A DNA stretch of 64,000 bases from Psychromonas algarum (lineage in GTDB: Bacteria > Pseudomonadota > Gammaproteobacteria > Enterobacterales > Psychromonadaceae): assembly GCF_004376845.1 (NCBI RefSeq), contig NZ_SNUW01000006.1, positions 186,001 through 250,000 on the forward strand, in the 5' to 3' direction. Shown here piece after piece: positions 26,899-36,440 of this stretch (position 1 is the first letter of the stretch; every line of letters starts with the position of its first letter). The translations under genes and the position numbers were made by a program. The notes beneath the pieces are model-generated. The model was not told the origin of the DNA. It saw only the letters and a list, made by a program, of their open reading frames with translations, and did no database searches.

Positions 26899-28437
26899 TT
26901 ACACTTTTGATTTGGAATGCATGCGTAAATTTATCATACGAATAGTAGCTCCAATACCTGCTAATACCTGATTAGCATTGACGCCACGAGTAGTAAATTG
27001 TTCATCACCATCAACCCAAGTAACAGAACATTCTGTTAATGCACTCGTTTGTCCACCAGGAGGAATACGTAATTGGTAATCGACTAATTCAGGAAAAATA
27101 AATTCATCTTTATCAAGAATTTTTGTCATCGCACCAATAAAGGCATCAAAACCACCATTACCACTACCACTGGTTTTATAAATTTGATCATTAACTCGAA
27201 CGCGAATACTAACTGTCGACTCTAAGTCTAAACCAGAGTTAATAGAACAATTTAATAGTTCAACATGGTTGTATTCATTACGCTCTAATAACTCAGCAAT
27301 AATAAAAGGAAGATCATCAGTGGTAATTGTGGCTTTTTGATCACCAAGGCGTACCACTCGTTGCAACAGTTTTTTCTGCTGATCAGCATCCAGAGAAATA
27401 TCCATCTCTTCTAAGTTTTTAGCCAGAGAAGCTTTACCACTCATTTTCCCTAAAGCATAACTACGAGAACGAGCAAAACGTTCCGGAGTTAGAGCTGATA
27501 TATATAATCCACCTTTTTTATCACCATCAGCATGAATACCACTGGTTTGAGTGAATACATCAGCACCAACAATCGGGGTATTATCTGCAATTCTTTTTCC
27601 TGAGAAATTCTCCACTAACTTACTTAAGTTGTGAATTTCAGACTCATCAATATTCACTTGTTTGCCAAGTTTATCTTTTAGTACCACTGCCACTTGAGAT
27701 AAAGAAGCATTACCAGCTCGTTCACCTAAACAGTTCATTGTACAATGAATAGAAGACACCCCTGCTTTTACAGCATACATTGCATTAGCAGTAGCTAAGC
27801 CATAATCATTATGAGGATGGAAGTCGAATTTCAAGTTAGGAAAACGTGTCACCATATCATTTAAACTTTCAAACACTTCATCAGGTGACATCACGCCAAG
27901 TGTGTCTGGCAACATAAAGTGTGCAATATTTGCATCTGATAGTTTACTTAACATGTCATAGACATATTGTGGGCTATCTTTGTAACCATTAGACCAATCT
28001 TCTAAATAGATGTTAACTTTTAAACCTTGCTGCTGTGCATATTCAATCGTTTGCTTAACATCAGCTATATGCTCATCAAGCGTCTTTTTTAACTGTTCAG
28101 AGCAGTGTTTTAAACTACCTTTAGCTAACAGATTTAAAACCTGACCGCCTGTATCTTTTATCCAATCAACACTTAACGTGTGATCCACAAAACCTAATAC
28201 TTCGATACGATCAACTAAGCCTTCTTTCGTTGCCCAAGTATTTAATTTAGTGACCCCTTCTTTCTCACCTTCAGAAACACGGGCAGAAGCAACTTCGATA
28301 CGATCGATTTTAAGCTTTTGTAATAAAGCTTTCGCAAGGCTAACTTTCTCAGCAGGAGAAAATGAAACACCTTGAGTTTGCTCTCCATCGCGTAACGTTG
28401 TATCCATCAACTGCACAGTGACATTATTTTGTGTCAT
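26899..28437 (-). CDS. 2-isopropylmalate / citramalate synthase-type enzyme (LeuA2-like)
   Basis: Enzymes of this DRE-TIM family condense acetyl-CoA with a 2-oxo acid. The 512 residues have the metal/substrate motif MDTTLRDGEQ at the start, HPHNDYGLA (histidine metal ligands) and a C-terminal LeuA-type allosteric domain (about 385-500). The sequence style (VASARVSEGE, IYLEDWSNG, GERAGNASL) is the one I associate with Bacteroidetes-type synthases rather than E. coli LeuA. Whether the substrate is 2-oxoisovalerate (leucine) or pyruvate (citramalate to isoleucine) cannot be decided by reading. It follows leuCD but is separated by a terminator; leuB is not in the window. Confidence 0.82.
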   Translation of the reverse strand: MTQNNVTVQLMDTTLRDGEQTQGVSFSPAEKVSLAKALLQKLKIDRIEVASARVSEGEKEGVTKLNTWATKEGLVDRIEVLGFVDHTLSVDWIKDTGGQVLNLLAKGSLKHCSEQLKKTLDEHIADVKQTIEYAQQQGLKVNIYLEDWSNGYKDSPQYVYDMLSKLSDANIAHFMLPDTLGVMSPDEVFESLNDMVTRFPNLKFDFHPHNDYGLATANAMYAVKAGVSSIHCTMNCLGERAGNASLSQVAVVLKDKLGKQVNIDESEIHNLSKLVENFSGKRIADNTPIVGADVFTQTSGIHADGDKKGGLYISALTPERFARSRSYALGKMSGKASLAKNLEEMDISLDADQQKKLLQRVVRLGDQKATITTDDLPFIIAELLERNEYNHVELLNCSINSGLDLESTVSIRVRVNDQIYKTSGSGNGGFDAFIGAMTKILDKDEFIFPELVDYQLRIPPGGQTSALTECSVTWVDGDEQFTTRGVNANQVLAGIGATIRMINLRMHSKSKV

Positions 28438-28517
28438 TGTTTACTCCACTTATGATCTTTAAGGTAAAAGCGTATTGCACTAATGATGAGTAGTTTACTG
28501 CAATAAGTTTTCGATAA

Positions 28518-28542
28518 AAAAGGCGCAACAGGTGCGCCTTTT
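28518..28542 (-). terminator. Terminator between leuD and the synthase gene
   Basis: The perfect stem AAAAGGCGCA / TGCGCCTTTT with a five-base loop and T-rich ends lies 26 bases after the leuD stop. The synthase gene therefore probably has its own promoter in the 80 bases that follow. Confidence 0.8.
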
Positions 28543-28567
28543 AAATGATGTTTTTAAACTGTATTAA

Positions 28568-29188
28568 TTAAGCGCTAGGCCATAACCACGGTAAGCGTTT
28601 TTTCTGTGCATTTTCATATGCAGAGATTTGCTCTTCATGTTTAAGTGTCCAAGCGATGTCATCAAGGCCTTCAAGTAATGATTCCTTACGGAATGCATCA
28701 ACTTCAAAAGCAATTGAAAGACCACCTGGTGTTGTTACTTTTTGAGCTTCTAAATCAACAGTAAATTCAACACCTTCATTTCCTGCGATTTCAGCCATCA
28801 ATTCAGCTAATTGCTCATCAGTTACGACGATTGGTAAAATACTGTTTTTAAAACAGTTACTGAAGAATATATCAGCAAAGCTAGTTGAAATAATAGTATT
28901 AAATCCATAATCAGCAATTGCCCATGGAGCATGCTCACGAGAAGAACCACAACCAAAGTTTTCACCAGCAACTAAAATTTTAGCACCTTGAAAAGCAGGT
29001 TTGTTTAATTCAAACTCAGGATTCGGTGTTACATTATCTGCAAGGTAACGCCAGTTATGAAATAAGTTAATACCAAAACCTGTACGTTCAACTTTTTTCA
29101 TAAAGTTTTTTGGAATGATTTGATCCGTATCGACGTTACTACGATCCATTAACGCTGCGATACTTGTATGTTTAATATATGGTTGCAT
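28568..29188 (-). CDS. leuD: 3-isopropylmalate dehydratase small subunit
   Basis: LeuD forms the swivelling domain of isopropylmalate isomerase with LeuC. The 206 residues include NVDTDQIIPKNFMK near the start and GENFGCGSSREHAPW, the hallmark of the small subunit. Its length fits E. coli LeuD (201). It lies ten bases after leuC, so the two are one transcript. Confidence 0.95.
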   Translation of the reverse strand: MQPYIKHTSIAALMDRSNVDTDQIIPKNFMKKVERTGFGINLFHNWRYLADNVTPNPEFELNKPAFQGAKILVAGENFGCGSSREHAPWAIADYGFNTIISTSFADIFFSNCFKNSILPIVVTDEQLAELMAEIAGNEGVEFTVDLEAQKVTTPGGLSIAFEVDAFRKESLLEGLDDIAWTLKHEEQISAYENAQKKRLPWLWPSA

Positions 29189-29198
29189 TATCTCGCCC

Positions 29199-30596
29199 CT
29201 ATTTCCAATCTCGAATATCTACAAAGTGACCTGCAACTGATGCTGCAGCAGCCATTGCTGGTGATACAAGGTGAGTACGACCACCTTTACCTTGACGACC
29301 TTCGAAATTACGGTTTGAAGTAGATGCACTACGTTGACCGTCTTTTAATTCATCGCCGTTCATTGCTAGACACATTGAACAACCTGGATCACGCCATTCC
29401 CAACCTGCATCCATAAAGATCTTATCTAGTCCTTCTTCTTCTGCTTGTACTTTAACAGGGAAAGAACCAGGTACTGCAATTGCTTGAACGCCAGCAGCAA
29501 CTTTTTTGCCTTTTAACAATTCAGCAGCAGCACGGAAGTCTTCAATACGACCATTTGTACAAGAACCAATAAATACGATATCGATATTAATATCAGTAAT
29601 TTTTTGACCTGCATCTAATGCCATGTATTTAAGTGCGCTTGCACATGCTTGAGATTTAACTTCATTAGTGAAATCAGACGGTGAAGGAACAACACCAGTA
29701 ACTGAGATAACTTGCTCTGGAGATGTACCCCAAGAAACTTGCGGTGCAATATCTTCAGCTTTAAGTTCAATCACAGCATCAAATTCAGCACCTTCGTCTG
29801 AAACAAGTGATTTCCAGTATTCAACAGCAACTGGCCAATCTTTACCTTTTGGTGCGAACTCTTTACCTTCAAGGTAATCAAATGTCACTTGATCTGGAGC
29901 AACAAGACCTGCACGAGCACCAGCTTCGATAGCCATATTACATAATGTCATACGACCTTCCATTGAAAGATCAGTAATTGTATTTCCTGCAAATTCCATT
30001 ACGTAACCAGTACCGCCAGCAGTACCTGTTTTAGCAATGATTGCTAATGCAATATCTTTCGCAGTTGAAAAAGCAGGAAGTTTACCTTCTACTTTAACTA
30101 ACATTGTTTTAGCTTTCTTCTGTTGTAACGTTTGTGTCGCCATCACGTGTTCAACTTCAGATGTACCAATACCAAACGCTAATGCACCAAATGCACCATG
30201 TGTTGCAGTATGGCTATCACCACAACAAACAACCATACCAGGATGAACAAAACCATGCTCAGGTACAACGATGTGAATAACACCATTTTGATTACTATTC
30301 ATACCATAAAGATTAATTTCATTTTCTTCACAGTTTGCTGTCATCGTTTCAACTTGTTTTTTAGCGATAACATCAACAATATTGAAGCGGTCTTTTGTTG
30401 GTACACAGTGATCTATTGTACCTAGAATACTATGTACGTTACGTACTTTACGTTTTTGTAGACGAAGACCTTCAAAAGCCTGTGGGCTTGTTACTTCATG
30501 CATTAGGTGTCTATCAACAAACAAAAGCGGAGAGCCTGCTTCTGGTTCATGCACTAAGTTCGCATCCCAGATTTTTTCATACATTGTTCTAGTCAT
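29199..30596 (-). CDS. leuC: 3-isopropylmalate dehydratase large subunit
   Basis: LeuC carries the [4Fe-4S] cluster of isopropylmalate isomerase. The start at 30596 ([15 protein letters not shown]) has an AAGGG site and gives 465 residues (E. coli 466). The open frame continues 45 codons upstream without family similarity. Cluster cysteines are in FIGSCTNGR and [11 protein letters not shown]. The leading leuCD pair without leuA or leuB is unlike the usual leuABCD order. A Fur-like dyad lies 52-76 bases upstream. Confidence 0.96.
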   Translation of the reverse strand: MTRTMYEKIWDANLVHEPEAGSPLLFVDRHLMHEVTSPQAFEGLRLQKRKVRNVHSILGTIDHCVPTKDRFNIVDVIAKKQVETMTANCEENEINLYGMNSNQNGVIHIVVPEHGFVHPGMVVCCGDSHTATHGAFGALAFGIGTSEVEHVMATQTLQQKKAKTMLVKVEGKLPAFSTAKDIALAIIAKTGTAGGTGYVMEFAGNTITDLSMEGRMTLCNMAIEAGARAGLVAPDQVTFDYLEGKEFAPKGKDWPVAVEYWKSLVSDEGAEFDAVIELKAEDIAPQVSWGTSPEQVISVTGVVPSPSDFTNEVKSQACASALKYMALDAGQKITDINIDIVFIGSCTNGRIEDFRAAAELLKGKKVAAGVQAIAVPGSFPVKVQAEEEGLDKIFMDAGWEWRDPGCSMCLAMNGDELKDGQRSASTSNRNFEGRQGKGGRTHLVSPAMAAAASVAGHFVDIRDWK

Positions 30597-30903
30597 TGTT
30601 TCCCTTACCACGCTGTTACTTAAAATCTTGTTTACCGATCTAAACAAATTGATAATACGAATGATTATCAATAAGCAGATTGCGATGTATTTGTAAAGGT
30701 GCATTCTAATTGATCCAGAACAAACGCACAATATACGGACTTCAATTTATATAACTCAATTAAATATTTATGCAAAAAACAACAAATTTTATGCAAAAAA
30801 GTAGATTTAGCCTAAAACTGATTTAAGCAATATTTCAATAGAAAAAATATAACAATTTCCGTAAGATAGTCACATATATAATCCCGCTTTAGGTCTGCCA
30901 GTA
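30597..30903. promoter_or_regulatory. Divergent leuC / rnd control region
   Basis: These 307 bases lie between divergent genes. On the leuC side they hold a Fur-like inverted repeat (30648-30672) and a short second dyad (TTGTTTA / TAAACAA, 30632-30651 region). The leuC frame stays open upstream and spells an Ile/Leu-rich stretch ([11 protein letters not shown]), discussed in the findings. No gene is supported. Confidence 0.5.
30648..30672 (-). promoter_or_regulatory. Possible Fur box upstream of leuC
   Basis: The perfect dyad ATTGATAAT-N7-ATTATCAAT contains the outer arms GATAAT and ATTATC at exactly the seven-base spacing of the 19-bp Fur consensus; 15 of 19 positions agree. LeuC is an iron-sulfur enzyme, so iron-linked control would make sense. 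The same dyad could instead serve another repressor or form a small hairpin. Confidence 0.45.
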
Positions 30904-32013
30904 ATGCAATTTGAGATGATAACAACGCAAGAAAAATTAATTGAGTATGTTGCCACATTAGATAGCTCACCGATCTCTTTGGATACTGAGTTTGTACGCA
31001 CCCGCACATTTTTTGCCAATTTAGGTTTACTGCAAGTTTCACAAAATAAAAGAATTGTATTAATCGACCCTATTTCAATTGGTGATATCACCTTATTTTG
31101 GCAGGCAATCGATAACAAACCTTGTATATTGCATGCGAGTAGTGAAGATTTAGAAATTATTAAGCAGCAAAAAGGTGATTTGAATATTAAGTTATTTGAC
31201 ACACAAGTAGCTTGTGCTTTCTTAAATCACGGTAACTCTTTAGGCTACGCTAAAATGGTTGAGTTAATGGAAGGCATTGTTTTAGATAAAGGGGAATCTC
31301 GTACCGATTGGTGTGCTCGCCCTCTGAGTGAGAAACAACAGCACTATGCTGCAGCCGATGTATTATATTTACAACCAAGTTTAGAAGTATTGCAGGTACA
31401 ACTTGCAGAAAAAAAGATGACTGACTTTTTTGAGCAAGAATGCCAAATGATCCTTGACCAGAAAATGAAGCAGCAAAAACCAGACAACGCTTATAAAGCG
31501 CTCGATAACCTTTTTAAATTAGACAGACACAGCCTTGCAATCATTAAAGCATTAGCGAAATGGCGATTAGAAACAGCACAAGCACGTAACTTAGCGATTA
31601 ACTTTGTAGTAAAAGCTGAACATTTATGGCTACTTGCCTATTATCAACCATCTTCTTTAAGTGACTTAAAACGCTTAAATTTATTACCCAATGAAATACG
31701 TATTCATGGTGAAAACATTTTATCTATTATTAAAGAAGTGAATAGCCAAGCCCCTGATACTTATCCTGCACTTATTTCTCGATTAGTCGATTTTCCTGAT
31801 TATAAAAAAACACTTAAAAGTATGCGCGATAAAATAAAAGAGTGTGCAGAAAAATATGAACTACCTGTAGAGTTAATTGCCTCAAAGAGGATCATTAATG
31901 AATATTTAAGCTGGTCATGGAAATTAAATGATGAGCAGCGCCAAACAGCAAGTAAACCTAAACTATTAACTGGTTGGCGTTATGAGTTGATCGGGCATCA
32001 GTTTAAACATTAA
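30904..32013 (+). CDS. rnd: Ribonuclease D
   Basis: RNase D is a 3' exonuclease that matures tRNA. The 369 residues (E. coli 375) have the DEDDy exonuclease domain: LDTEFVR with the first acidic pair, the central HASSEDLEI, and HYAAADVLYL with the Tyr-Asp pair. An HRDC helical domain follows near 210-290. The ATG at 30904 could be replaced by one four codons later. It is divergent from leuC and ends at a terminator. Confidence 0.94.
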   Translation: MQFEMITTQEKLIEYVATLDSSPISLDTEFVRTRTFFANLGLLQVSQNKRIVLIDPISIGDITLFWQAIDNKPCILHASSEDLEIIKQQKGDLNIKLFDTQVACAFLNHGNSLGYAKMVELMEGIVLDKGESRTDWCARPLSEKQQHYAAADVLYLQPSLEVLQVQLAEKKMTDFFEQECQMILDQKMKQQKPDNAYKALDNLFKLDRHSLAIIKALAKWRLETAQARNLAINFVVKAEHLWLLAYYQPSSLSDLKRLNLLPNEIRIHGENILSIIKEVNSQAPDTYPALISRLVDFPDYKKTLKSMRDKIKECAEKYELPVELIASKRIINEYLSWSWKLNDEQRQTASKPKLLTGWRYELIGHQFKH

Positions 32014-32040
32014 ATAATTTTGAATACAAAAAACGTAATA

Positions 32041-32073
32041 AAAGAGCCTATTGAATAAACAATAGCGCTCTTT
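32041..32073 (+). terminator. Terminator after rnd
   Basis: The stem AAAGAGCCTATTG / CAATAGCGCTCTTT, with one bulge and a six-base loop, lies 28 bases after the rnd stop and is followed by an A+T-rich tail. Confidence 0.7.
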
Positions 32074-32166
32074 ATAATTTATGAATTAACTTCGCAATTA
32101 AAGCCTATTGTTTATCAGCATGCTTTTTTGCTTTCTCCTTCTTATCGCACTTTATCGAGTCAATGC

Positions 32167-33528
32167 ATGCGAACAAAAACACCAGTATTAGATAAACCCT
32201 CTTGGTTAGAAAGTAGCAAAATCTATCTTGAAAAACGAGTTGCTATATTATTCTTTTTTGGCTTTTCTGCCGGATTACCTATCTTATTAGTTTTTTCCAC
32301 ACTTTCATTTTGGTTACGAGAAGCGGGTGTTAGCCGTGCAAGCATAGGTTTTTTTAGTTGGATAGCACTTGCTTATGCCTTTAAATGGGTATGGTCACCT
32401 TTTGTTGATCGATTATCTATTCCGATATTAACACAATGGCTTGGTCGTCGACGGGCTTGGTTATTACTCTCTCAAGTATCTATCACACTTGCTATCATTG
32501 GTATGGCAATGAGTGATCCACAACAAAATCTTACCTTATTTGCTATTTGCGCTTTAATTGTTGCTTATAGTTCTGCAACTCAAGACATTGTTATTGATGC
32601 TTTTCGAATTGAATCAGCACCAGAGAAATTTCAAGCCGCCATGGCTGCTGCTTATATGACAGGCTATCGTTTAGCCATGATCATGGCTGGAGCAGGCTCA
32701 CTGGCTATTGCAGCTTGGTATAGTGACTCACAAGCTTATCAATTATCAGCTTGGTCCATTTCATACTTTGTTATGGCAGCTTGCATGGCAGTCGGTATTA
32801 TCACCACTTTTGTTGCTGAAGAACCTAAATATAAAAGTACATTACAACTACCAACAGACCCTGAAGTACTAAAAGGCGAGCCTAAACCTTCCTTTGTCGT
32901 ACGCTTTCGGGCTTGGTTAGAAATTGCAATTGTTGCGCCCTTCTCTGATTTTTTCCAGCGTTATGGCAAGCATGCACTACTTATATTATTACTCATTGGT
33001 ACCTATCGTATTTCCGATATTGTAATGGGGATCATGGCCAACCCTTTTTATGTTGATATGGGCTATAGTAAAGGTGAAGTTGCTGCTATCTCTAAAGTTT
33101 TTGGGGTTATCATGACGTTAGCTGGCGCTGGTTTAGGGGGCATTTTATTAACTAGATATAGTACTTATAGCATTCTCTTTTTGGGGGCTTTTTTAGTTGT
33201 TGTCACTAATCTTATTTTTGCAGTACTAGCCTTTGTTGGTAAAGACTTAACCCTATTAACTTTAATTATTTCTATGGATAATATAAGTGCAGGAATCGCT
33301 ACAACAGCTTTTATTACTTATATTTCAAAACTGACCAATATCGAATTTTCGGCTACTCAATATGCTCTTTTTAGTTCAATGATGTTATTGTTTCCAAAGT
33401 TTATCGCCGGTTTTTCTGGTGTTTATGTTGATAGTTTTGGTTATGTTAACTTCTTTGTCGCCTCTGCACTAATAGGTGTTCCGGTATTAGGTTTAATTAT
33501 TGTATTAAAGAAAGTTATCGAGGAATAG
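32167..33528 (+). CDS. ampG: Muropeptide permease AmpG
   Basis: AmpG imports anhydro-muropeptides from the periplasm for cell-wall recycling. The 453-residue protein is a major-facilitator permease with about twelve membrane segments. It has the AmpG blocks [23 protein letters not shown] near the start, the loop [11 protein letters not shown], and [13 protein letters not shown] chose the ATG at 32167; the open frame extends 13 codons upstream to a TTG. The pilin-like gene starts one base after the stop. Confidence 0.9.
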   Translation: MRTKTPVLDKPSWLESSKIYLEKRVAILFFFGFSAGLPILLVFSTLSFWLREAGVSRASIGFFSWIALAYAFKWVWSPFVDRLSIPILTQWLGRRRAWLLLSQVSITLAIIGMAMSDPQQNLTLFAICALIVAYSSATQDIVIDAFRIESAPEKFQAAMAAAYMTGYRLAMIMAGAGSLAIAAWYSDSQAYQLSAWSISYFVMAACMAVGIITTFVAEEPKYKSTLQLPTDPEVLKGEPKPSFVVRFRAWLEIAIVAPFSDFFQRYGKHALLILLLIGTYRISDIVMGIMANPFYVDMGYSKGEVAAISKVFGVIMTLAGAGLGGILLTRYSTYSILFLGAFLVVVTNLIFAVLAFVGKDLTLLTLIISMDNISAGIATTAFITYISKLTNIEFSATQYALFSSMMLLFPKFIAGFSGVYVDSFGYVNFFVASALIGVPVLGLIIVLKKVIEE

Positions 33529-33529
33529 T

Positions 33530-34102
33530 ATGGATAAAAGACAGGGATTTACATTAATAGAACTCGTCCTCGTAATTGTGATTTTAGCAATTATGGCTGT
33601 CGTTGCTCTCCCTAAATTTATCAATATACAAGATGATGCCAAGCTATCTTCAATGAAAGCAATGCGTGCTGCTTTACTAAGTGCGGCAGATTTAGCACAT
33701 ATGCAAATTCAAATAAATCCTAATAATATTAGTGATGATAAAAAGAGTTTTACATTAAAAGATGGGCAATCTATTTTAATTCGAGGCGAATACGCAGATG
33801 GAAGATGGATAGGTGCTTTCGATAAGTTAGTACATATGGATCAAGTTACCTACTCGAATTCAGATGATTGCAATGATAAACCAACTAACTGGTGTGTCAG
33901 AGAACGAAGTACTCAATGGTTTAGTAATCGAGGTTATACAAGCAGTAGTGAAGGACGAGGATTTGTGATTTATCCTAAAGGCACAAATATAGAAGATCAG
34001 TGCATTGTTTATTATTTCACTCCTAATAAAGCGACTAGCATTGCCGATACATCCGGTAGAGGTATCAAACCTTATGCAAATATTGACACTACGGGTTGTT
34101 AA
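33530..34102 (+). CDS. Prepilin-type (type IV pilin-like/pseudopilin) protein
   Basis: The 190-residue product starts with a short leader MDKRQG and the prepilin peptidase motif [10 protein letters not shown] with Glu at +5, then a 20-residue hydrophobic helix and an INIQDDAK continuation. The C-terminal domain has four cysteines (two close pairs, DDC..NWC and QC..GC), likely disulfides. The N-terminus is closest in style to MSHA-type pilins. It starts one base after the ampG stop, so the two are probably translated together, and no other pilus gene is nearby. Confidence 0.82.
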   Translation: MDKRQGFTLIELVLVIVILAIMAVVALPKFINIQDDAKLSSMKAMRAALLSAADLAHMQIQINPNNISDDKKSFTLKDGQSILIRGEYADGRWIGAFDKLVHMDQVTYSNSDDCNDKPTNWCVRERSTQWFSNRGYTSSSEGRGFVIYPKGTNIEDQCIVYYFTPNKATSIADTSGRGIKPYANIDTTGC

Positions 34103-34220
34103 TAAATAGTCTAAATAAAATAGCCCTCTATTCATTATAGAAAAAGAATAGATGGTCTAAAGATCTATCCGAAAAGACTTTCCTTTCTTATTCTAAATAT
34201 AGGCTTTAAACAAAAGCTAA

Positions 34221-34253
34221 AGCGACAACATTAAAATACAGTATGTTATCGCT
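34221..34253 (+). terminator. Probable terminator after the pilin-like gene
   Basis: The stem AGCGACAACAT / ATGTTATCGCT (one wobble) has an 11-base loop and a T-rich tail. It lies about 120 bases after the gene. Confidence 0.55.
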
Positions 34254-34263
34254 CTTCACTTTT

Positions 34264-34388
34264 TATTATTCCAACCACAGTAAATAGCTGATCTATTTTT
34301 TTATTAAAACAACTCACCACTTTGTTATATCTTTCATAAATGGAGTAATTATTTATGATATTTACGCCTAGCATTGAATTGTTTTTTC
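34264..34388 (+). repeat. Dispersed repeat, copy 2 (long)
   Basis: It aligns with the reverse complement of 10509-10632 from one end to the other. It shares CAGTAAATAGCTGATCTATT at its start, TAAATGGA in the middle and ATTGAATTGTTTTTTC at its end. It lies in a convergent intergenic space. Confidence 0.7.
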
Positions 34389-34409
34389 AGGGCACTTTTA
34401 GGACTACTA

Positions 34410-36440
34410 TTATTTATGATTAGTAATATTAAGGTAAGTATCATAACGGCGCTTTATTTCTCGTACGTAAGTAACCGGCTCTTGCCCTCTTACATAACCA
34501 TAACGAGCTTTAGCTGCATATTTAGGTTGAGACAATAACAACATAGCTTGTTCTACATGGTTAAACCAAATATCATCTCGCCACCCTTTCTGCCTTGCTA
34601 AACGCATCGCATCTCGGACATGCCCTGCACCTGCATTATAAGATGCTAACGTAAACCAAATAATTTCCGAATCAGGTATATTATCAGCTTGCATACGTTT
34701 ACGAACCCAATCCATGTAACGAATACCTGCTTCAATCCCTTTTTCGGGATCATGCATATCTGAAATACCTAATTGCTGTGCAGTTCTAGGCATTACTTGA
34801 AATAAACCCTGTGCTCCTGCCATCGATTTTGCACTAGGATTAAAGCGACTTTCTTGATGCATTTGCGCAACTAATAAGCGCCAATCAAAATTAAATTCTT
34901 TTGCATGAACTTTGACAAGATCATCATAAGGTGACATGACACCCGTTTCAATTTCAGCAATATAACCTTTATATTGTTTATCTAAGCGTTTTTTGTTTTT
35001 GAAATATTTATTGTATATAACGTTATAAAACAGCCCTTTATAATGTTTCTTAAGGAACTTATCTATATACTTTAGTAATTCATCATTTCCTGCTTTAACG
35101 GCCCAACTTTGTGCTTTAGGCTCACCTAATGCCATAAATGATTGGATATCATCACGAAAAGTCATTTCAATATCGACAATATGACTATCAGCAATCGTCA
35201 TTTCATATTGTTTATCACCTACAGCTTCAAGAATGGATTCAGTTTCCATATTTTCAGGTACAGCCACAAGCTTAAGGTTTTTAACTGTTTTTTGAAGATC
35301 AACTGCCGTACTCCAATAGGCACTAGAAGCTCGTGTATAAATCGTATGACCCGAGAGGTCTTCAGGTGTTTCAATGCCAGTGACTTGATCGCCACCAATC
35401 ACCAATTCAGAGGCATAATGATAAGGGCGAGAAAAATCAATTCCTTTAGCTCTTCTAGATGCTGTTGGCGTTAAAAACCCTAAAGCAATATCAGCCTTAT
35501 CTTCGATTAAATAATCCAATAATGCGACATTGTTAGGCGCCACAATTATTTCATAACGTAGCTTATGCTCTTTAGCAAAACGTTTAGCTAATTCATAATG
35601 AAAACCTAATAATTCTCCACGCCAAATATAATAAGATGAAAGGTTGTTACGAAGAACAAAACGAATGGTTCTAGTGGCTTTTATTTTTTTCCATTTATTT
35701 GCATAAAACTTATTTTGTGTCGCTGCTAGTTTTTGAGAGAAAAGAAAGTAGTTTAATTTTTTTTGAAGATTTTTATTACCCAGAGCAACAGCCCATGCGA
35801 TATCGCGCTTTCCACTTGCTTGTAAACTTTGTTTAATATCATCACGGTAATCTAACGCTGCGTTAATTAGATTCTGATCTTGTATTGCTAAATCATATTC
35901 GCCGCTAGCAAGTCTGTCATATAAAACCTCAGTACTAATACTCGTATCAATGTAGCGTATACGCATTTTAGGATAAACTTTTTGTAGTCCTAATGCCGTC
36001 AATTCATAGCTTTTTCCCTTTTGAATGACCACCTCTCGACCATTTAGATCTTTACCACTCTTTAATTCTTTTGAATTCTTACCCATTAATAAGTATTCAT
36101 TACTCTGAATAAAAGCTTCAGTAAAATTAGCTAATTTTTTACGTTGTTTAGTTACTGTTAGATTAGCAGCAATGACATCACCTTCACCGGCAGCAAGCTT
36201 AGTGAATAACTCATCAAATTGAGCCACTTTGATTTGTTCAAAATTCAAACCATGTAATTCAGCAAATTGTTGAAGGTATTGCACTTCAAGATCTTGAGGG
36301 TGAGCTGCACGAGGTAAATAAGTATCCCACCCAGCCCAGGTTAAGACTTTAAAGGAGGATTTATCTTCTGTTAAAGCAACCGCCATGGTAAATGGACTTA
36401 TTACCGATAAACATAAGATTAAAAAACGAATAATAAACAT
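34410..36440 (-). CDS. Lytic murein transglycosylase with two solute-binding domains (MltF-like)
   Basis: MltF-type enzymes cleave peptidoglycan glycan strands. The 676-residue product has a signal peptide (about 1-22), then two tandem SBP_bac_3-type domains (about 30-245 and 255-480), and a C-terminal SLT domain (about 515-640). The SLT domain contains the catalytic Glu in HQESRFNP and the GAQGLFQVMPRTA, SYNAG and YV motifs. E. coli MltF has one binding domain and 518 residues, so this is an expanded architecture. It has no lipobox cysteine, so it is probably periplasmic or membrane-anchored by the signal segment. AmpG, which imports the muropeptides such enzymes release, is two genes away. 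Confidence 0.85.
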   Translation of the reverse strand: MFIIRFLILCLSVISPFTMAVALTEDKSSFKVLTWAGWDTYLPRAAHPQDLEVQYLQQFAELHGLNFEQIKVAQFDELFTKLAAGEGDVIAANLTVTKQRKKLANFTEAFIQSNEYLLMGKNSKELKSGKDLNGREVVIQKGKSYELTALGLQKVYPKMRIRYIDTSISTEVLYDRLASGEYDLAIQDQNLINAALDYRDDIKQSLQASGKRDIAWAVALGNKNLQKKLNYFLFSQKLAATQNKFYANKWKKIKATRTIRFVLRNNLSSYYIWRGELLGFHYELAKRFAKEHKLRYEIIVAPNNVALLDYLIEDKADIALGFLTPTASRRAKGIDFSRPYHYASELVIGGDQVTGIETPEDLSGHTIYTRASSAYWSTAVDLQKTVKNLKLVAVPENMETESILEAVGDKQYEMTIADSHIVDIEMTFRDDIQSFMALGEPKAQSWAVKAGNDELLKYIDKFLKKHYKGLFYNVIYNKYFKNKKRLDKQYKGYIAEIETGVMSPYDDLVKVHAKEFNFDWRLLVAQMHQESRFNPSAKSMAGAQGLFQVMPRTAQQLGISDMHDPEKGIEAGIRYMDWVRKRMQADNIPDSEIIWFTLASYNAGAGHVRDAMRLARQKGWRDDIWFNHVEQAMLLLSQPKYAAKARYGYVRGQEPVTYVREIKRRYDTYLNITNHK

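Larger units (their letters stand above)
34103..34409. other. Gene-free region with terminator and repeat
   Basis: These 307 bases between the convergent pilin-like and transglycosylase genes hold a terminator (34221-34253) and a long dispersed-repeat copy (34264-34388). Nothing else is seen. Confidence 0.6.

Noticed and set aside
30597-30731. leuC starting at 30731 (510 residues)
   Set aside because: Family similarity starts at 30596 with a good ribosome site; the 45 extra codons are A+T-rich and not LeuC-like.
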